DNA of 64,000 bases from Planctomycetaceae bacterium (GCA_027490145.1 JAIXYQ010000007.1:62001-126000); one strand, 5' to 3'. Shown: positions 46,518 through 55,983, counted from the first letter of the stretch. Made by a program: numbers and translations. The notes: a model not told the origin generated them from the letters alone.

Positions 46518-48443
46518 TCAGCTGCCCCAGGCCGCGAGCAGGATGCCCAGGTCGCCACCGCCCACGATGCCATCACCGTCGATGTCGCCAAGGCCGGTCT
46601 GGCTCCAGTTGGCAAGCAGGATGCCGAGGTCGGCGCCACCCACGATGCCGTCGCCGTCGAGGTCGGCGGGATTGGCGGGCGCGAGGTCGATCATGGCGCT
46701 GTCCATGTCGATCGGTGCGCTGCGGCCGAACTGCACCCACAGGTCATAGGCCACCTGGCCGCGCTGGTCCGTCACGTTCGCATCGCGCAGGAACTCGGCG
46801 TACTCCTTGGTCGTGGTCTGGTGGTAGAAGGTCACCACGGCCTTGGTCGCGCCGGCGGGGATGGCGTAGAGCGTGTCGTCCCAGTGTTGGCCATCCGCGT
46901 AGGAGTAGCCCACGGGCGATGCCTGGACCGAAGCGAAACCGGCGTTCGTGAAGCCGCGCGGCGGGATCCGGTTGTCGAAGTCCGTCCGGTTGGCGAGCGC
47001 TCCGTGGAAGGGGGCTCCCTCGGGCAGGCCGGAGAGCGCCGACATGGCCGCGTCGATCGACGAGCGCTTCTCGTATACCTTGGTGTCGCTGCCATCGAAG
47101 GCAGCGGTGGCCATGTTGTACGCGCCGCGTTCGTCGACGAGTGATCCGTCGGCGGCCAGGAACTTGACGTTGACCCAGGCGCGTCGCCCGCTGCCCACGC
47201 CGGTGGGGAGCTTGTGGCCGGACTGGTTCGTGATGCGCACGCTGAGCTGGCTGCCCTGCTGGGTCAGCGACATGTCGCTCGCATCGCGGAGCATCTGCAC
47301 GTTCCGGGCGATGGCGTCGTCGACGCGGTCCTGCGTGAGTCCGACGAAGTCCGCATCCTCCGTGCCGAGCTGGGCGCGCACGGCGCGGACCACCCAGGAG
47401 TTGGCACCCGCGAACGAGTGCTGACCGATGTCGTCGCGCTGCTGCTCGGGCGTGCCGCCGTACGACGGGTCATAGAAGATGCAGCCCGCGCCGACCTGAC
47501 GCGGCATGTGGCAGTCCTGGCAGGTCTTGATCACGCCCGTGGGGTGGTTGCCACCGAAGCGGTTGTCGGCGAACGTCACGCCGGTCGTGGCGAACTGGCT
47601 CATCTTCCATTCGCTGTAGGTCCGGTGCTCGGGGAACATGTCCGCCGGATTGCCGGTCGGGTGCGCCGCACCGGCCGCGTTGGGCACGTAGGCGCTGCCC
47701 TGCTTGTTCACGATCGGATTGCTGACGTCGTGGCAGCTGGCGCAGGCCTCGCCCTTGGTGTGCAGCGGTGAGAACACCAGTTCGGCGTTGCCGTGGAAGT
47801 TCTGCGGAACGTCGTCATAGGGACCACGGCGGACATCCTGCGGCGAGACCACGAACTGGCTCGACGTTCCTGCGCCGACCGGGTGCGTTCCAGCGGCCAC
47901 GAGCTGGGCCAGGATCTCGGGGTCGGGCGTCAGGTCTGCGTTGCCGGGGTACCCCTGCGCATCGTCGGTCGTCGTCAGTTGCGGATCCACCAAGCGGTGG
48001 CAGAAGTTGCAGTTGATGCCATCGAGGTCGTCCAGGGTCAGGTCGTCGATCTCGCCTCCGGCGGAGGTGCCGCTGAGGAACGACTGCGGCGAGTGGCAGC
48101 GAATGCAGGATTCGCCCGAATTGGCGGCATCCTGGTTGGCGATGGTGACGGCAGCCTGCCAGATCGGGTCGCGCGCGGCCTGGGCCATCATGCTGCCCAC
48201 CCACGAATCGAACGGCGCGGTGGCTGCGTCGTACTCGGCGTGGCAGTACTGGCAGTTCACCGCCGGGTAGATCGGCTCGACCGACGTACCCGCAGGATCC
48301 GGCTGCGTGCCGTTGAAGTAGAAGTCGGCGCTCGTGGTCGGAAGCTGCGTCTGGCCACCACGGAAGCCCAGGACGACGGGAGCGAGCATGGCCGCCGAGA
48401 TGGCGCCAAGGGCGATGGTGACGGCGATGGAGGGGGTGCGCAT
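46518..48443 (-). CDS. Secreted pentaheme cytochrome c with dockerin-like C-terminus
   Basis: 641-aa exported multiheme protein. The signal peptide covers about residues 1-28. Five CxxCH heme motifs are visible: 64-68 (CQYCH), 113-117 (CIRCH), 145-149 (CNFCH), 234-238 (CASCH) and 308-312 (CQDCH). A beta-rich region (about 380-560) follows, and the last 55 residues hold two dockerin-like calcium-binding loops, DLDGDGIVGGADLG and DIDGDGIVGGGDLG, each followed by a hydrophobic helix. Such tails are common on planctomycete secreted proteins and probably anchor or cross-link. ATG 48443 fits the signal peptide; the longer frame adds a poor Cys-rich extension. Electron-transfer role inferred; partner unknown. 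Confidence 0.88.
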   Translation of the reverse strand: MRTPSIAVTIALGAISAAMLAPVVLGFRGGQTQLPTTSADFYFNGTQPDPAGTSVEPIYPAVNCQYCHAEYDAATAPFDSWVGSMMAQAARDPIWQAAVTIANQDAANSGESCIRCHSPQSFLSGTSAGGEIDDLTLDDLDGINCNFCHRLVDPQLTTTDDAQGYPGNADLTPDPEILAQLVAAGTHPVGAGTSSQFVVSPQDVRRGPYDDVPQNFHGNAELVFSPLHTKGEACASCHDVSNPIVNKQGSAYVPNAAGAAHPTGNPADMFPEHRTYSEWKMSQFATTGVTFADNRFGGNHPTGVIKTCQDCHMPRQVGAGCIFYDPSYGGTPEQQRDDIGQHSFAGANSWVVRAVRAQLGTEDADFVGLTQDRVDDAIARNVQMLRDASDMSLTQQGSQLSVRITNQSGHKLPTGVGSGRRAWVNVKFLAADGSLVDERGAYNMATAAFDGSDTKVYEKRSSIDAAMSALSGLPEGAPFHGALANRTDFDNRIPPRGFTNAGFASVQASPVGYSYADGQHWDDTLYAIPAGATKAVVTFYHQTTTKEYAEFLRDANVTDQRGQVAYDLWVQFGRSAPIDMDSAMIDLAPANPADLDGDGIVGGADLGILLANWSQTGLGDIDGDGIVGGGDLGILLAAWGS

Positions 48444-48549
48444 CGTGGATCGTGGGCTCGGGGGCAACGGGCAGCGCGCGCAGCCGCCTGCGCGCATGCA
48501 TGAAGTCTCGCCCTCAGGTCGGCGATGTCAATGCGGTCCGTGACCGAAC

Positions 48550-49197
48550 TCAGGGTTTTTTGTCACCCGGACCACCCGCTGCCCCAAGGGAGCGCTCGAT
48601 GAGCCCGAGAATGCGCTGCTCCGTGGCTTCATCCCGCCCCACGGGGGTCCACGTGGCCCGATCGACCGGCCCCTCCGTCGTGGAGCGAGGCTCCGAATAG
48701 CCGCTCGACAGGCTGGCTGAGTAGGTCGAGATCCGGTCGCCGGGCGTGTACTGCTGCTCCAAGGACACGATGGCCTTCAGGATCAGGGCTCCGGAGGCCA
48801 GATCAGGCCGTGGCGACGGTGCCTTGGAACCCGGGAGCTCGGGCCCCGACAGCGTGGCCGGTTCGGTCAGGGGCAGTTGGGCACCGACGGGCGTCCAACT
48901 CAGCCGCACCTGCCGGCGACGGGGCGACACGGTGTTGGCCGCGGCATCCGACAGGCTGGCGTTGTCCGTGCGCCACGGCTCCACCAGGGAGCCGGCGCGC
49001 AGGGGATCGGTGTCCACCACGCCTGCCTCGCGATCGATCACGGTGCATCGGTAGCCCAGCCGGTTGAGCGTGTCGACCGCCACCTGCACCGACCGGTCGT
49101 ACTCGCCGGCGGGGACCGCGATCTCGGTCGGGCCCTGCCAGGTGGTGCAGCCAGCCAAGGCAGCCAACACAAGCACGGCGAGGGCGATCGGTCGCAT
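48550..49197 (-). CDS. Lipoprotein of unknown function
   Basis: 215-aa predicted lipoprotein (LVLAALAGCTTWQ, lipobox LAGC, Cys near residue 16). The segment YDRSVQVAVDTLNRLGYRCTVIDREAG (in part) resembles the short alpha/beta fold of envelope proteins such as DUF3568-like ones, but no family is certain. The rest is Ser/Pro-rich and low in recognisable domains. TACAGT ends 7 nt before the ATG, inside the short gap after the permease gene, and no Shine-Dalgarno is present, so it appears to have its own promoter. It is not part of the transporter unit by function as far as can be told. Confidence 0.65.
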   Translation of the reverse strand: MRPIALAVLVLAALAGCTTWQGPTEIAVPAGEYDRSVQVAVDTLNRLGYRCTVIDREAGVVDTDPLRAGSLVEPWRTDNASLSDAAANTVSPRRRQVRLSWTPVGAQLPLTEPATLSGPELPGSKAPSPRPDLASGALILKAIVSLEQQYTPGDRISTYSASLSSGYSEPRSTTEGPVDRATWTPVGRDEATEQRILGLIERSLGAAGGPGDKKP

Positions 49198-49204
49198 GCG
49201 AGGG

Positions 49205-49210
49205 ACTGTA
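49205..49210 (-). promoter_or_regulatory. -10 hexamer TACAGT, leaderless start of lipoprotein 48550-49197
   Basis: Ends 7 nt before the ATG, inside the 15-nt gap after the permease stop. Suggests separate transcription from the transporter genes. Confidence 0.55.
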
Positions 49211-49212
49211 CC

Positions 49213-50169
49213 TCAGCCCGCCTCGATCCGAGGATCGACGACCCGGTAGAGCAGGTCGACCACCAGGTTCATCACGACCAGCAGCGAGCTGTAGCAGAGC
49301 ACGATGCCCATCACCAGGGTCACGTCCTTGCCGAGCACGCCTTCGACGAAGTGACGACCGATCCCGGGAACGGCAAAGACCTTCTCGACGACGAACGAAC
49401 CGGTCATGGCCGCCGCCGTGGCGGGCCCGAGGTACGACAGCACCGGCAGCAGCGCGTTCTTCATCGCGTGGTGCACGGCTGCGCCCGCGCGCGAACGCCC
49501 CTTGGCCATGGCCGTCCGGACGTGGTCCGATCGCATTTCCTCGAGCATGCCGTAGCGGACGAGGCGCGCGATGGCTGCGGCGAACGGCAGGCTCAGCGCC
49601 AGGGCCGGCAGGATCGCGCTGCTCCAGCCGTCCCATGTGGCGACGGGGAACCACTGCAGTCCCGCGCAGAAGACCGCCGACAGCACCGAGCCCACGACGA
49701 ACCCCGGAAGACTGATGCCGATCACGCTCACGCCTTGTCCGACCGCATCGCCGAGCGATCCGGGCCGCAAGCCCGCCACGAGGCCCGCTCCGAGCCCGAT
49801 GGCCAGCGCGAACACCATCGCCAGCGCACCAAGGGCCATGCTCACGGGAAGGCCCGCGGCGATGATCTCGTTCACCGTCCAGTCGGCATGCCGAAGGCTC
49901 GGACCCAGATCGAACGCGCGGTCATGACGACCGGTCAGCCAGGCGATGCCGCTGGCGCGGTCCAGGTACTGCGCTCCGAACGCGACCGGATCCTCCATGG
50001 CGTAGGAACGCTCGAAGAGCGCTGCGATCTCCGGCGGCGGCCGTCGGCCTTCGCTCTCCATGGGATTGCCGGGCACGAGCCACATGAGCGAGAAGGTCAC
50101 CAGGAAGACCGCGCCCAGCACGAGCGGCAGCTGCAGGCAGCGCCGCAGCATCATCGAGCCGACGCTCAT
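49213..50169 (-). CDS. Oligopeptide ABC transporter permease (OppB/DppB type)
   Basis: 318-aa inner-membrane permease with about six transmembrane helices. N-terminal LPLVLGAVFLVTFSLMWLVPGNP is typical of OppB/DppB. The EAA-like cytoplasmic loop is HVRTAMAKGRSRAGAAVHHAMKNALLP, in part (about 218-245), and SFVVEKVFAVPGIGRHFVEGV follows, all hallmarks of the family. It should form a heterodimer with OppC and accept peptides from the binding protein encoded upstream. The start overlaps the stop of that gene by 4 nt. No OppC or ATPase gene follows; the next gene has its own promoter. Confidence 0.92.
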   Translation of the reverse strand: MSVGSMMLRRCLQLPLVLGAVFLVTFSLMWLVPGNPMESEGRRPPPEIAALFERSYAMEDPVAFGAQYLDRASGIAWLTGRHDRAFDLGPSLRHADWTVNEIIAAGLPVSMALGALAMVFALAIGLGAGLVAGLRPGSLGDAVGQGVSVIGISLPGFVVGSVLSAVFCAGLQWFPVATWDGWSSAILPALALSLPFAAAIARLVRYGMLEEMRSDHVRTAMAKGRSRAGAAVHHAMKNALLPVLSYLGPATAAAMTGSFVVEKVFAVPGIGRHFVEGVLGKDVTLVMGIVLCYSSLLVVMNLVVDLLYRVVDPRIEAG

Positions 50170-52058
50170 GGTCCGGCCTCTCGACCGAGCGTCGACAAGG
50201 CTTCGCGCTCGGCATCCGTGCGGCGGTGCATGCGCCAGAATTCATCCTCGAGCATCGGCTGGTGGCTCACGCCAGCCAGCGATGCCGGATCGACCATGTA
50301 CACCGCGCTGAGCTGGCACAGGGGGAGCACCGGGACGTCGTGGTCCATCAGCAGTGCCTCGGCGCGGGAGAGGATCGCTAGGCGCTGCGCGGCGTCGCGC
50401 GTTGCCGCAGCCTCACGGAGCATCGCGTCGTAGTCCGGATTCGAGTAGCCGCGGTCGTTGTTGCCGTTGCCTGTCTCCAGCAGCTCGAGGAACGTGAGCG
50501 GATCGGCGTAGTCGCCGTACCAGTTGCCACGCGCGATCATGAACTTGCCTTGCTTCAGGTCATCCTTGAAGAACTTGGTGTCCTTGCCGACGAGCTGCAC
50601 ATCCACCCCGAGCGTGGCTCGCCACATGTCGCGCAGCGCGAGCGCGATGAGCTTGTAGCGGTCCACGCTCACCGAGTAGAGCAGCGTCACGCTCGGGAAC
50701 GGCGTGCCGCGCGCATCCTCGGGCACGCCGTCGCCGTTGCGGTCGCTCCAGCCGGCCTCGGCCAGTTCGGCGCGCGCCCGTTCGCGGTCCATGCCGAGCC
50801 CGGCAGGACTTTCGTAGCCGGGAATGGCGCCGCGGGGCACCAGCGTGGTCGTGGTCGGCTCGCCCAGCCGCGTCACGCGATCCACGATCGCGGTTCGGTC
50901 CACGCAGCGTGCGAAGGCCCGGCGCACTCCCGCGATCGCGAAGGGATTGGCGCTGCCGTCGGGCAGCGTCGGCCGGCAATTGAATTGCCAGAACTCCGTC
51001 CCGAAGGCCGGGATCACCACGAGATCGCGTCGTTCACCCGCGCCCGGAGCCGGCAGGGCGGCGACGAGGTCATCGCCGCTGAGCCCATCGGCGGCTAGGC
51101 GCTGCGCCTGGGGCCGCACGCGCTCATCCCACGCGCGGCGCTGCGCCGCCATGTCCGAACGCCAGTCGACGGCGACATCGCACAGCCAATCGACCGAGCC
51201 CGTGCCGAACGCGAGCACCGCGGTGCCTGGGTCGGCGATGGGGACGAGCTCGATCGACTGGTTCCGCATGGCCGCGTGGTTCCACCAGGTGGGCGAGGCC
51301 ACCATCCGCATGCTCCGCTTGTAGCGCCACGACTCGAGCCGGTAGGGACCGTTGGTCACGAGTGCACCGGGCTTGGTCCAGTCCGTCTCCCAACGGACCC
51401 GTCCCGAGGTCGGATCGAGACGCCGGAATCGCTCAGCCTGTCGTTCCTGCACGGGGCTCGTCGTGGGAAACGTCATCAGGTCCAGCCAGTAGGGGACAGG
51501 CTGGACCAACGTGATCACCAGGGTGTGATCGTCGGGCGACCGCATGGCCACCAGTCGATCGAAGGTCTCGCGCGTCCTGGACCAGAGTGCTTCCGGATCA
51601 CCGGGTGACGCGGTGTGCGCCACCAGCGCCTCCGCGCGCCACCGCAGGAAGGCCTCGGCTCCATCGATCCGCAACTGGATTCCCGCGAAGTCCGTGGCGA
51701 GATCCGGAAGCAGCGCTCGCATCCAGGCGTATCGCACGTCGTTGGCGGTGACGGGCGCGCCATCGGACCACCGTGCGTCGCGGCGCAGGGCGAAGGTCCA
51801 GGTCCGACCGTCCTCGCTGCACGACCAGGATTCCGCGAGTCCGGCCTTGGGCAGTCCGGTCACGGCGTCGCGCACGAGCAGCGGTTCGTAGAGCGCCCGT
51901 GCCACACGCAGATCCTGTTGCCAGCTCATGCGCTGGGGATCGAGCGTGAACACCTCGGCACTGACGAAGCGGATGTCGGCACGCGGTTGGGGCTCGGTCC
52001 GTCCAAGCCACAGCGCCGCGAGGGCCGCGAGTGCTGCAAGGACCATCCATGGCCGCAT
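50166..52058 (-). CDS. Peptide-type ABC transporter substrate-binding protein (SBP family 5)
   Basis: 630-aa family 5 binding protein (OppA/DppA type). An N-terminal hydrophobic anchor (residues 5-17) has no lipobox Cys. Motifs: RALYEPLLVRDAVTGLPKAGLAESW (in part) at about 50-75, FALRRDARWSDGAPVTANDVRYAW (about 92-115), and VAYAVNR-type text present here as GVRRAFARCVDRTAIVD near 380. Probably captures oligopeptides in the periplasm for the permease encoded immediately downstream, with which it shares an ATGA overlap. TACGCT ends 6 nt before the ATG, with no Shine-Dalgarno. Confidence 0.9.
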   Translation of the reverse strand: MRPWMVLAALAALAALWLGRTEPQPRADIRFVSAEVFTLDPQRMSWQQDLRVARALYEPLLVRDAVTGLPKAGLAESWSCSEDGRTWTFALRRDARWSDGAPVTANDVRYAWMRALLPDLATDFAGIQLRIDGAEAFLRWRAEALVAHTASPGDPEALWSRTRETFDRLVAMRSPDDHTLVITLVQPVPYWLDLMTFPTTSPVQERQAERFRRLDPTSGRVRWETDWTKPGALVTNGPYRLESWRYKRSMRMVASPTWWNHAAMRNQSIELVPIADPGTAVLAFGTGSVDWLCDVAVDWRSDMAAQRRAWDERVRPQAQRLAADGLSGDDLVAALPAPGAGERRDLVVIPAFGTEFWQFNCRPTLPDGSANPFAIAGVRRAFARCVDRTAIVDRVTRLGEPTTTTLVPRGAIPGYESPAGLGMDRERARAELAEAGWSDRNGDGVPEDARGTPFPSVTLLYSVSVDRYKLIALALRDMWRATLGVDVQLVGKDTKFFKDDLKQGKFMIARGNWYGDYADPLTFLELLETGNGNNDRGYSNPDYDAMLREAAATRDAAQRLAILSRAEALLMDHDVPVLPLCQLSAVYMVDPASLAGVSHQPMLEDEFWRMHRRTDAEREALSTLGREAGP

Positions 52059-52064
52059 GACGGG

Positions 52065-52070
52065 AGCGTA
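52065..52070 (-). promoter_or_regulatory. -10 hexamer TACGCT, leaderless start of the substrate-binding protein
   Basis: Ends 6 nt before the ATG; no Shine-Dalgarno. Confidence 0.6.
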
Positions 52071-52128
52071 GCCACCGGAGGCACACGGCCCATCCGGTGC
52101 ATGGCCCGATGCCGGGCTGCGCGCTCAC

Positions 52129-53109
52129 TCAGTTCGTGGGCTTCTTCGGGGCGGGCTTGGCGGCGGGCTTGCCGGCCGGCTTGGCGGCAGGCTTGCCGCT
52201 GGCCTTGAGCAGTTGCGCCATCAGGTCGGCGGCCTTCACGGTGTCGGCGTAGGCCGCAGTCAGATCGGCATCGGCGCCCGACGGCGGTGCGAGGCCGGCC
52301 TTGCGGAGCGATTCGACGACGGGCAGCAACGTCCCGGACAGCGCCGAGCGCTCCGTCGATGGCGCGTTGGCCAGATCCTTGCGCATGGCCGCCAGCACCC
52401 GGCTGGCGCTCTTCATGAGTTGGGCATCCTTGGCGTCTCCCTTGCCAACCTTGGTGGCCAGCGCACCAAGGCCCGACACCTGGCCGGCTCGCGCCGCCGA
52501 GACGACCTTGGCATCCATCCCGCTGCGCTTGGCGATGGCGGCGAGCGCCGTGAGCTGGCTGTAGGAGCAGGCCCACTCGGTTTCGCGCTTGGTGGCCTCG
52601 GTGATCGCACGGACCAAGCCGTCGGCCTGTGCGGAATTCATGTCGGTGCCGGCCTCGATGGCCGTCTGCAGGGCGCGCGATGCGGCAAGCCGGACACCCA
52701 CGTTGGTCACCGTGCCCGAGTTGGCGAGCTTGGCCAGTTGCTGCAGGGCTTCATGGGTCTGGACCACCCGGAGGACTTCGATCGCATTCACCGCCTGGAT
52801 CGGCTCGGCACGGAGCACCAGGTCGGACAAGGGGCCGCACGCGACCTTCGAGAACTCACCGCGGAAGACGGGGGTGGCGACGCCGTCGGACCATCCGGAG
52901 AGCAGCTCGCGGGCCTTGGCGACCTCGCCCACGTCGCTCGAGCCGAGCTGCTTCACGCCGGTCTCGACGTTCGTTCGGATCGTCTGCTTCTGGGCGTCGG
53001 TCAGGGACTTGGCGGACGCCAGGTCGTTGAGGTCGCCGGCCATGGCCGCGGGAACAGCGGCGCACCAGACCAGCAGGGAGCACGTCAGGATGTGGCAAGC
53101 CGCTCGCAT
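52129..53109 (-). CDS. Secreted helical-repeat (HEAT-like) protein with Lys/Pro/Ala tail
   Basis: 326-aa exported protein with a signal peptide (about residues 1-24, AAMA cleavage). The body consists of helical pairs spaced like HEAT/ARM repeats (for example VGVRLAASRALQTAIEAGTDM, in part, and LTALAAIAKRSGMDAKVV). It ends in a basic low-complexity tail built on KPA[AG]K units (about 305-326). No enzymatic motif. ATG 53109 fits the signal peptide; a longer frame upstream is unlikely. The upstream region has TACCAT 24 nt before the ATG. Function unknown; possibly an envelope scaffold. Confidence 0.6.
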   Translation of the reverse strand: MRAACHILTCSLLVWCAAVPAAMAGDLNDLASAKSLTDAQKQTIRTNVETGVKQLGSSDVGEVAKARELLSGWSDGVATPVFRGEFSKVACGPLSDLVLRAEPIQAVNAIEVLRVVQTHEALQQLAKLANSGTVTNVGVRLAASRALQTAIEAGTDMNSAQADGLVRAITEATKRETEWACSYSQLTALAAIAKRSGMDAKVVSAARAGQVSGLGALATKVGKGDAKDAQLMKSASRVLAAMRKDLANAPSTERSALSGTLLPVVESLRKAGLAPPSGADADLTAAYADTVKAADLMAQLLKASGKPAAKPAGKPAAKPAPKKPTN

Positions 53110-53231
53110 CGTGGGTTCCAGCACAGGTCGCGCATGGTAGCGCGATGCCCGCTCCAACGATGCAGGTCATCTGCACCGACTCGATGACGCCTTATCGATC
53201 CTCGGCTGCGGGCGTCCGTGTCGGGCCGCAC

Positions 53232-53237
53232 TAGACT
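53232..53237 (+). promoter_or_regulatory. -10 hexamer TAGACT, leaderless start of the large TPR-like gene
   Basis: Ends 7 nt before ATG 53245; no Shine-Dalgarno. Confidence 0.6.
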
Positions 53238-53244
53238 CGGTCCC

Positions 53245-55980
53245 ATGCGAAGCCACGTGGCCGCCGCACTCCTGCTCTCCTGGACCACGGCTGCGCCCGG
53301 CAGCGTGGCCGCACAGCCATGGCAAGGCGCTCCGACCCCGGGTGAGCCCCCGATCCTGCCGGTGGATCCCGCCGCATCGGGCTTGGCCGCCGATGCCACC
53401 CGCCGCCTCGCGAGCCGCCTTGCGCTCGATGCCTACTCGTTGGTTCGCACGCCGGGCGTGACGGCGCAGGAGATCGACGTGGCGCTCGAAATGACCCTCT
53501 TGGGCGCGCGCATCATGCCTGACTCGATCGAGGCCTGGCGCGACGTGCTCGCGCTCGCCGACCTGGTGGGTCAGGGGCAGGAATCAGCCGCAGCGGTCCG
53601 TGCGGAAGCCTTGAGTCAGTTGGCCAGGCTCCAGCCCAAGGACCAGGTGGTGCTGCTGCGCAAGATCGCCACGTCGATCGGCAGCAGGCAGACCGTGGAA
53701 GCCCGCATGAAGGGCTACGAGCTCGCACTCGCGCCGGCCTACGCGGGAACCCTGTCGCCGCCGGTGGCGTCGCGTCTGGCGCTGGATGCGGCGCTCCTGC
53801 AGAATCGTCTTGGTGATGCCACCGCATTCGAGTCCTGGCTCGGCCGCGCCTGCACGATCGATCCTTCGAATCCCGTGAGCGCCGAGATGCGCGCCGGGTT
53901 GTCGGCGTCGCTCGATGCTCCCGAGGTCATCGCCAACGACCTGGTGGCGGCCATCAAGGCGAATCCCGCGTCGTACGAGCTCTACAGCAGGCTCGCGCGG
54001 CTGCTCCTGAGCCAAGGTGCCTACGACGGTGCGCGGCGCATGGCACGCAATGCCGACTTCGCCGTTCGTCCGCAGTTCGAACTGCAGGGCTTCGATCCGA
54101 TGATCCCGATCATCGTCGAGCGCTGCCTGGCCGAGTGGGCTGCCGGCAGCACCGAGCAATCGCGCCGCCGCCTGCACGAGTTCGACCAGCTGCGTCAGCA
54201 GGTGTTCCGCCAGGCGGCGCAGCGCCAGGGCATGGCTGGCACCAAGCAGGACATCGAATCGCTCGGGTTCGCGCCCGAGGGCCAGATCGAGATCATGCGG
54301 CTGGCGCTCGAACTGGCTGACCTCGCCCTGGCCACGACCGGACCGGGAGCGACCGGTGCCGCGCCGACCAAGGTCGAGGCGGTCTCCGTCGTGCGCAAGG
54401 CCGTGCTCGATGGGCTCGATGCGCAGGCGCGCGAGGTCGCGCAGCATGATGATGCCAGTCCCGCGCAGAAGGTCGCTCCCTTGCTGCTCGGTGCGCAGCT
54501 GTGTGCAGCCAGCCTGGGCGACGAGAGCGAGACCCGCGCGTGGCTCGCCCGCGTCGAGGCGATCGCGCCGCTCGACCCCAAGGCTCTCGCGCGGTTCGAG
54601 GGTTGGATCGCGCTCAAGCGCGGCGACGCCGCGACCGCGGGCAAGCACTTCGCCGAGAGCGACCCGGATGCACCGATGACCATGCTCGGCGTTGCCGAGG
54701 TCGACCGGCTCACGGGGCGCTCGGCCGAGTCGCTCGCGGTGTTGCAGTCCCTTGCCGTCCGGGATGCCGCGGGGCCCATCGGCCTGCTGGCCCGCACGCG
54801 GTGGGAGGCGCAGTCGGGCAAGCCGCTCGTGCTCCCGCGCGCCGCGGAGTTCGAACGCATCGCCAAGGCCGTGCCCGAGTTCTGGGATGCCGCGCTGCGC
54901 GGCGAGAAGCAGGCCGTGCTCGTCGAGGGCCGGCCCGTCGATGCCACGCTCAAGCCCTTCGATCCGTTGCTCGTGCGGCTCACGATCACCAACGTCTCGC
55001 CCGCACCGCTGGCCATCGACGACGGTGGCCCGATCATGCCGTCGATCGTGCTGCAGCCCACCCGGCTGCAGCAGGGGACCCAGAACGAGACCCCGTCGAT
55101 CGTGCAGCTGGACGGTGCCCTCGCCCTGGCGCCCGGCGCATCGCTCAGCGTGGAGTCCGACATGCGCCGCTGGCCCGTCGGCCTCGCGACCGAGCAGCGG
55201 CCGCTCGAGAGCGCGTCGGTCACCTTCCGCGCGGTCAGCAATCCGGTCTTCGTCGGTCGGGGCGTGAACCTCGGGGCGCTCGGCGCCGAGTCGGTCATCG
55301 AGCCGATGATCGTCACCGCCCCGATCACGAACGATGCCTGGATCGAGGCCGCGATCGCCGCGGTGCGCAACCCGGATACGCCATCCGACCTGCTGGATGT
55401 CGCCTTGCTCATGTGGGTCGGCGCAGCGGCCGAGGTGCAGTCCAAGGCCCGCGAGGACGAGCGCTCCAACGCGCTCAATGCCGCCGACGCCGCCACGCGC
55501 ATCCAGCGTGCGGCCGATCTCCAGGCCATCGAGCGTGCCAAGGCAGGCAACCAACCGCCGCCACCCGAGCGCGAACCGGTCCAGCCCAAGCCGATCGATG
55601 AGTCGAGGTATCCGTTGGTGCGTTGGCAGCAGCAGGTGTGGGATGCGGTGGCGGCATCCACCGCGCGCCTGCCTTCCCACGCCCAGGCATGGCTCCTGCT
55701 CATCAGCCCCGGCCGCTCCGAGGGCATGGACAAGGTGCGCGACGCCGTGCGGGATGTGCAGGATCCGCTGGTGCGGCTGTGCTACCTCTACGGGGCGATC
55801 GTGACGCAGGATGATCCTGTCTTGGCGCAGGAACTGGCGAGCACGGATCCCGTGCGCGCGCACCGGGCGCAGGGCATGCAGGCGATGCTGCGACGGAACC
55901 TGCAGGGTGCGCTGGACCTCCGCAAGCTCGAACTGGACGCCCAGCGCCAGTTCGATGTCACGTCGCCCCAGACACCCTGA
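53245..55980 (+). CDS. Large secreted TPR-like protein of unknown function
   Basis: 911-aa protein with a signal peptide (about residues 1-25, SVAAQ). The N-terminal two-thirds is a chain of helix pairs resembling TPR (for example RLARLLLSQGAYDGARRMAR and GEAALKRGDAATAGKHFAES-type units, here ALKRGDAATAGKHFAES), and the C-terminal part contains a beta-rich region near residues 570-690 with LVRLTITNVSPAPLAIDD. No enzyme motif seen. TAGACT ends 7 nt before ATG 53245, with no Shine-Dalgarno. It is divergent from the helical-repeat gene. Probably an exported scaffold. Confidence 0.62.
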   Translation: MRSHVAAALLLSWTTAAPGSVAAQPWQGAPTPGEPPILPVDPAASGLAADATRRLASRLALDAYSLVRTPGVTAQEIDVALEMTLLGARIMPDSIEAWRDVLALADLVGQGQESAAAVRAEALSQLARLQPKDQVVLLRKIATSIGSRQTVEARMKGYELALAPAYAGTLSPPVASRLALDAALLQNRLGDATAFESWLGRACTIDPSNPVSAEMRAGLSASLDAPEVIANDLVAAIKANPASYELYSRLARLLLSQGAYDGARRMARNADFAVRPQFELQGFDPMIPIIVERCLAEWAAGSTEQSRRRLHEFDQLRQQVFRQAAQRQGMAGTKQDIESLGFAPEGQIEIMRLALELADLALATTGPGATGAAPTKVEAVSVVRKAVLDGLDAQAREVAQHDDASPAQKVAPLLLGAQLCAASLGDESETRAWLARVEAIAPLDPKALARFEGWIALKRGDAATAGKHFAESDPDAPMTMLGVAEVDRLTGRSAESLAVLQSLAVRDAAGPIGLLARTRWEAQSGKPLVLPRAAEFERIAKAVPEFWDAALRGEKQAVLVEGRPVDATLKPFDPLLVRLTITNVSPAPLAIDDGGPIMPSIVLQPTRLQQGTQNETPSIVQLDGALALAPGASLSVESDMRRWPVGLATEQRPLESASVTFRAVSNPVFVGRGVNLGALGAESVIEPMIVTAPITNDAWIEAAIAAVRNPDTPSDLLDVALLMWVGAAAEVQSKAREDERSNALNAADAATRIQRAADLQAIERAKAGNQPPPPEREPVQPKPIDESRYPLVRWQQQVWDAVAASTARLPSHAQAWLLLISPGRSEGMDKVRDAVRDVQDPLVRLCYLYGAIVTQDDPVLAQELASTDPVRAHRAQGMQAMLRRNLQGALDLRKLELDAQRQFDVTSPQTP

Positions 55981-55983
55981 AGC

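Noticed and set aside
46518-46690. Dockerin as evidence for a cellulosome
   Set aside because: The domain is on a cytochrome, no cohesin or scaffoldin is present, and this tail type is widespread in planctomycetes.
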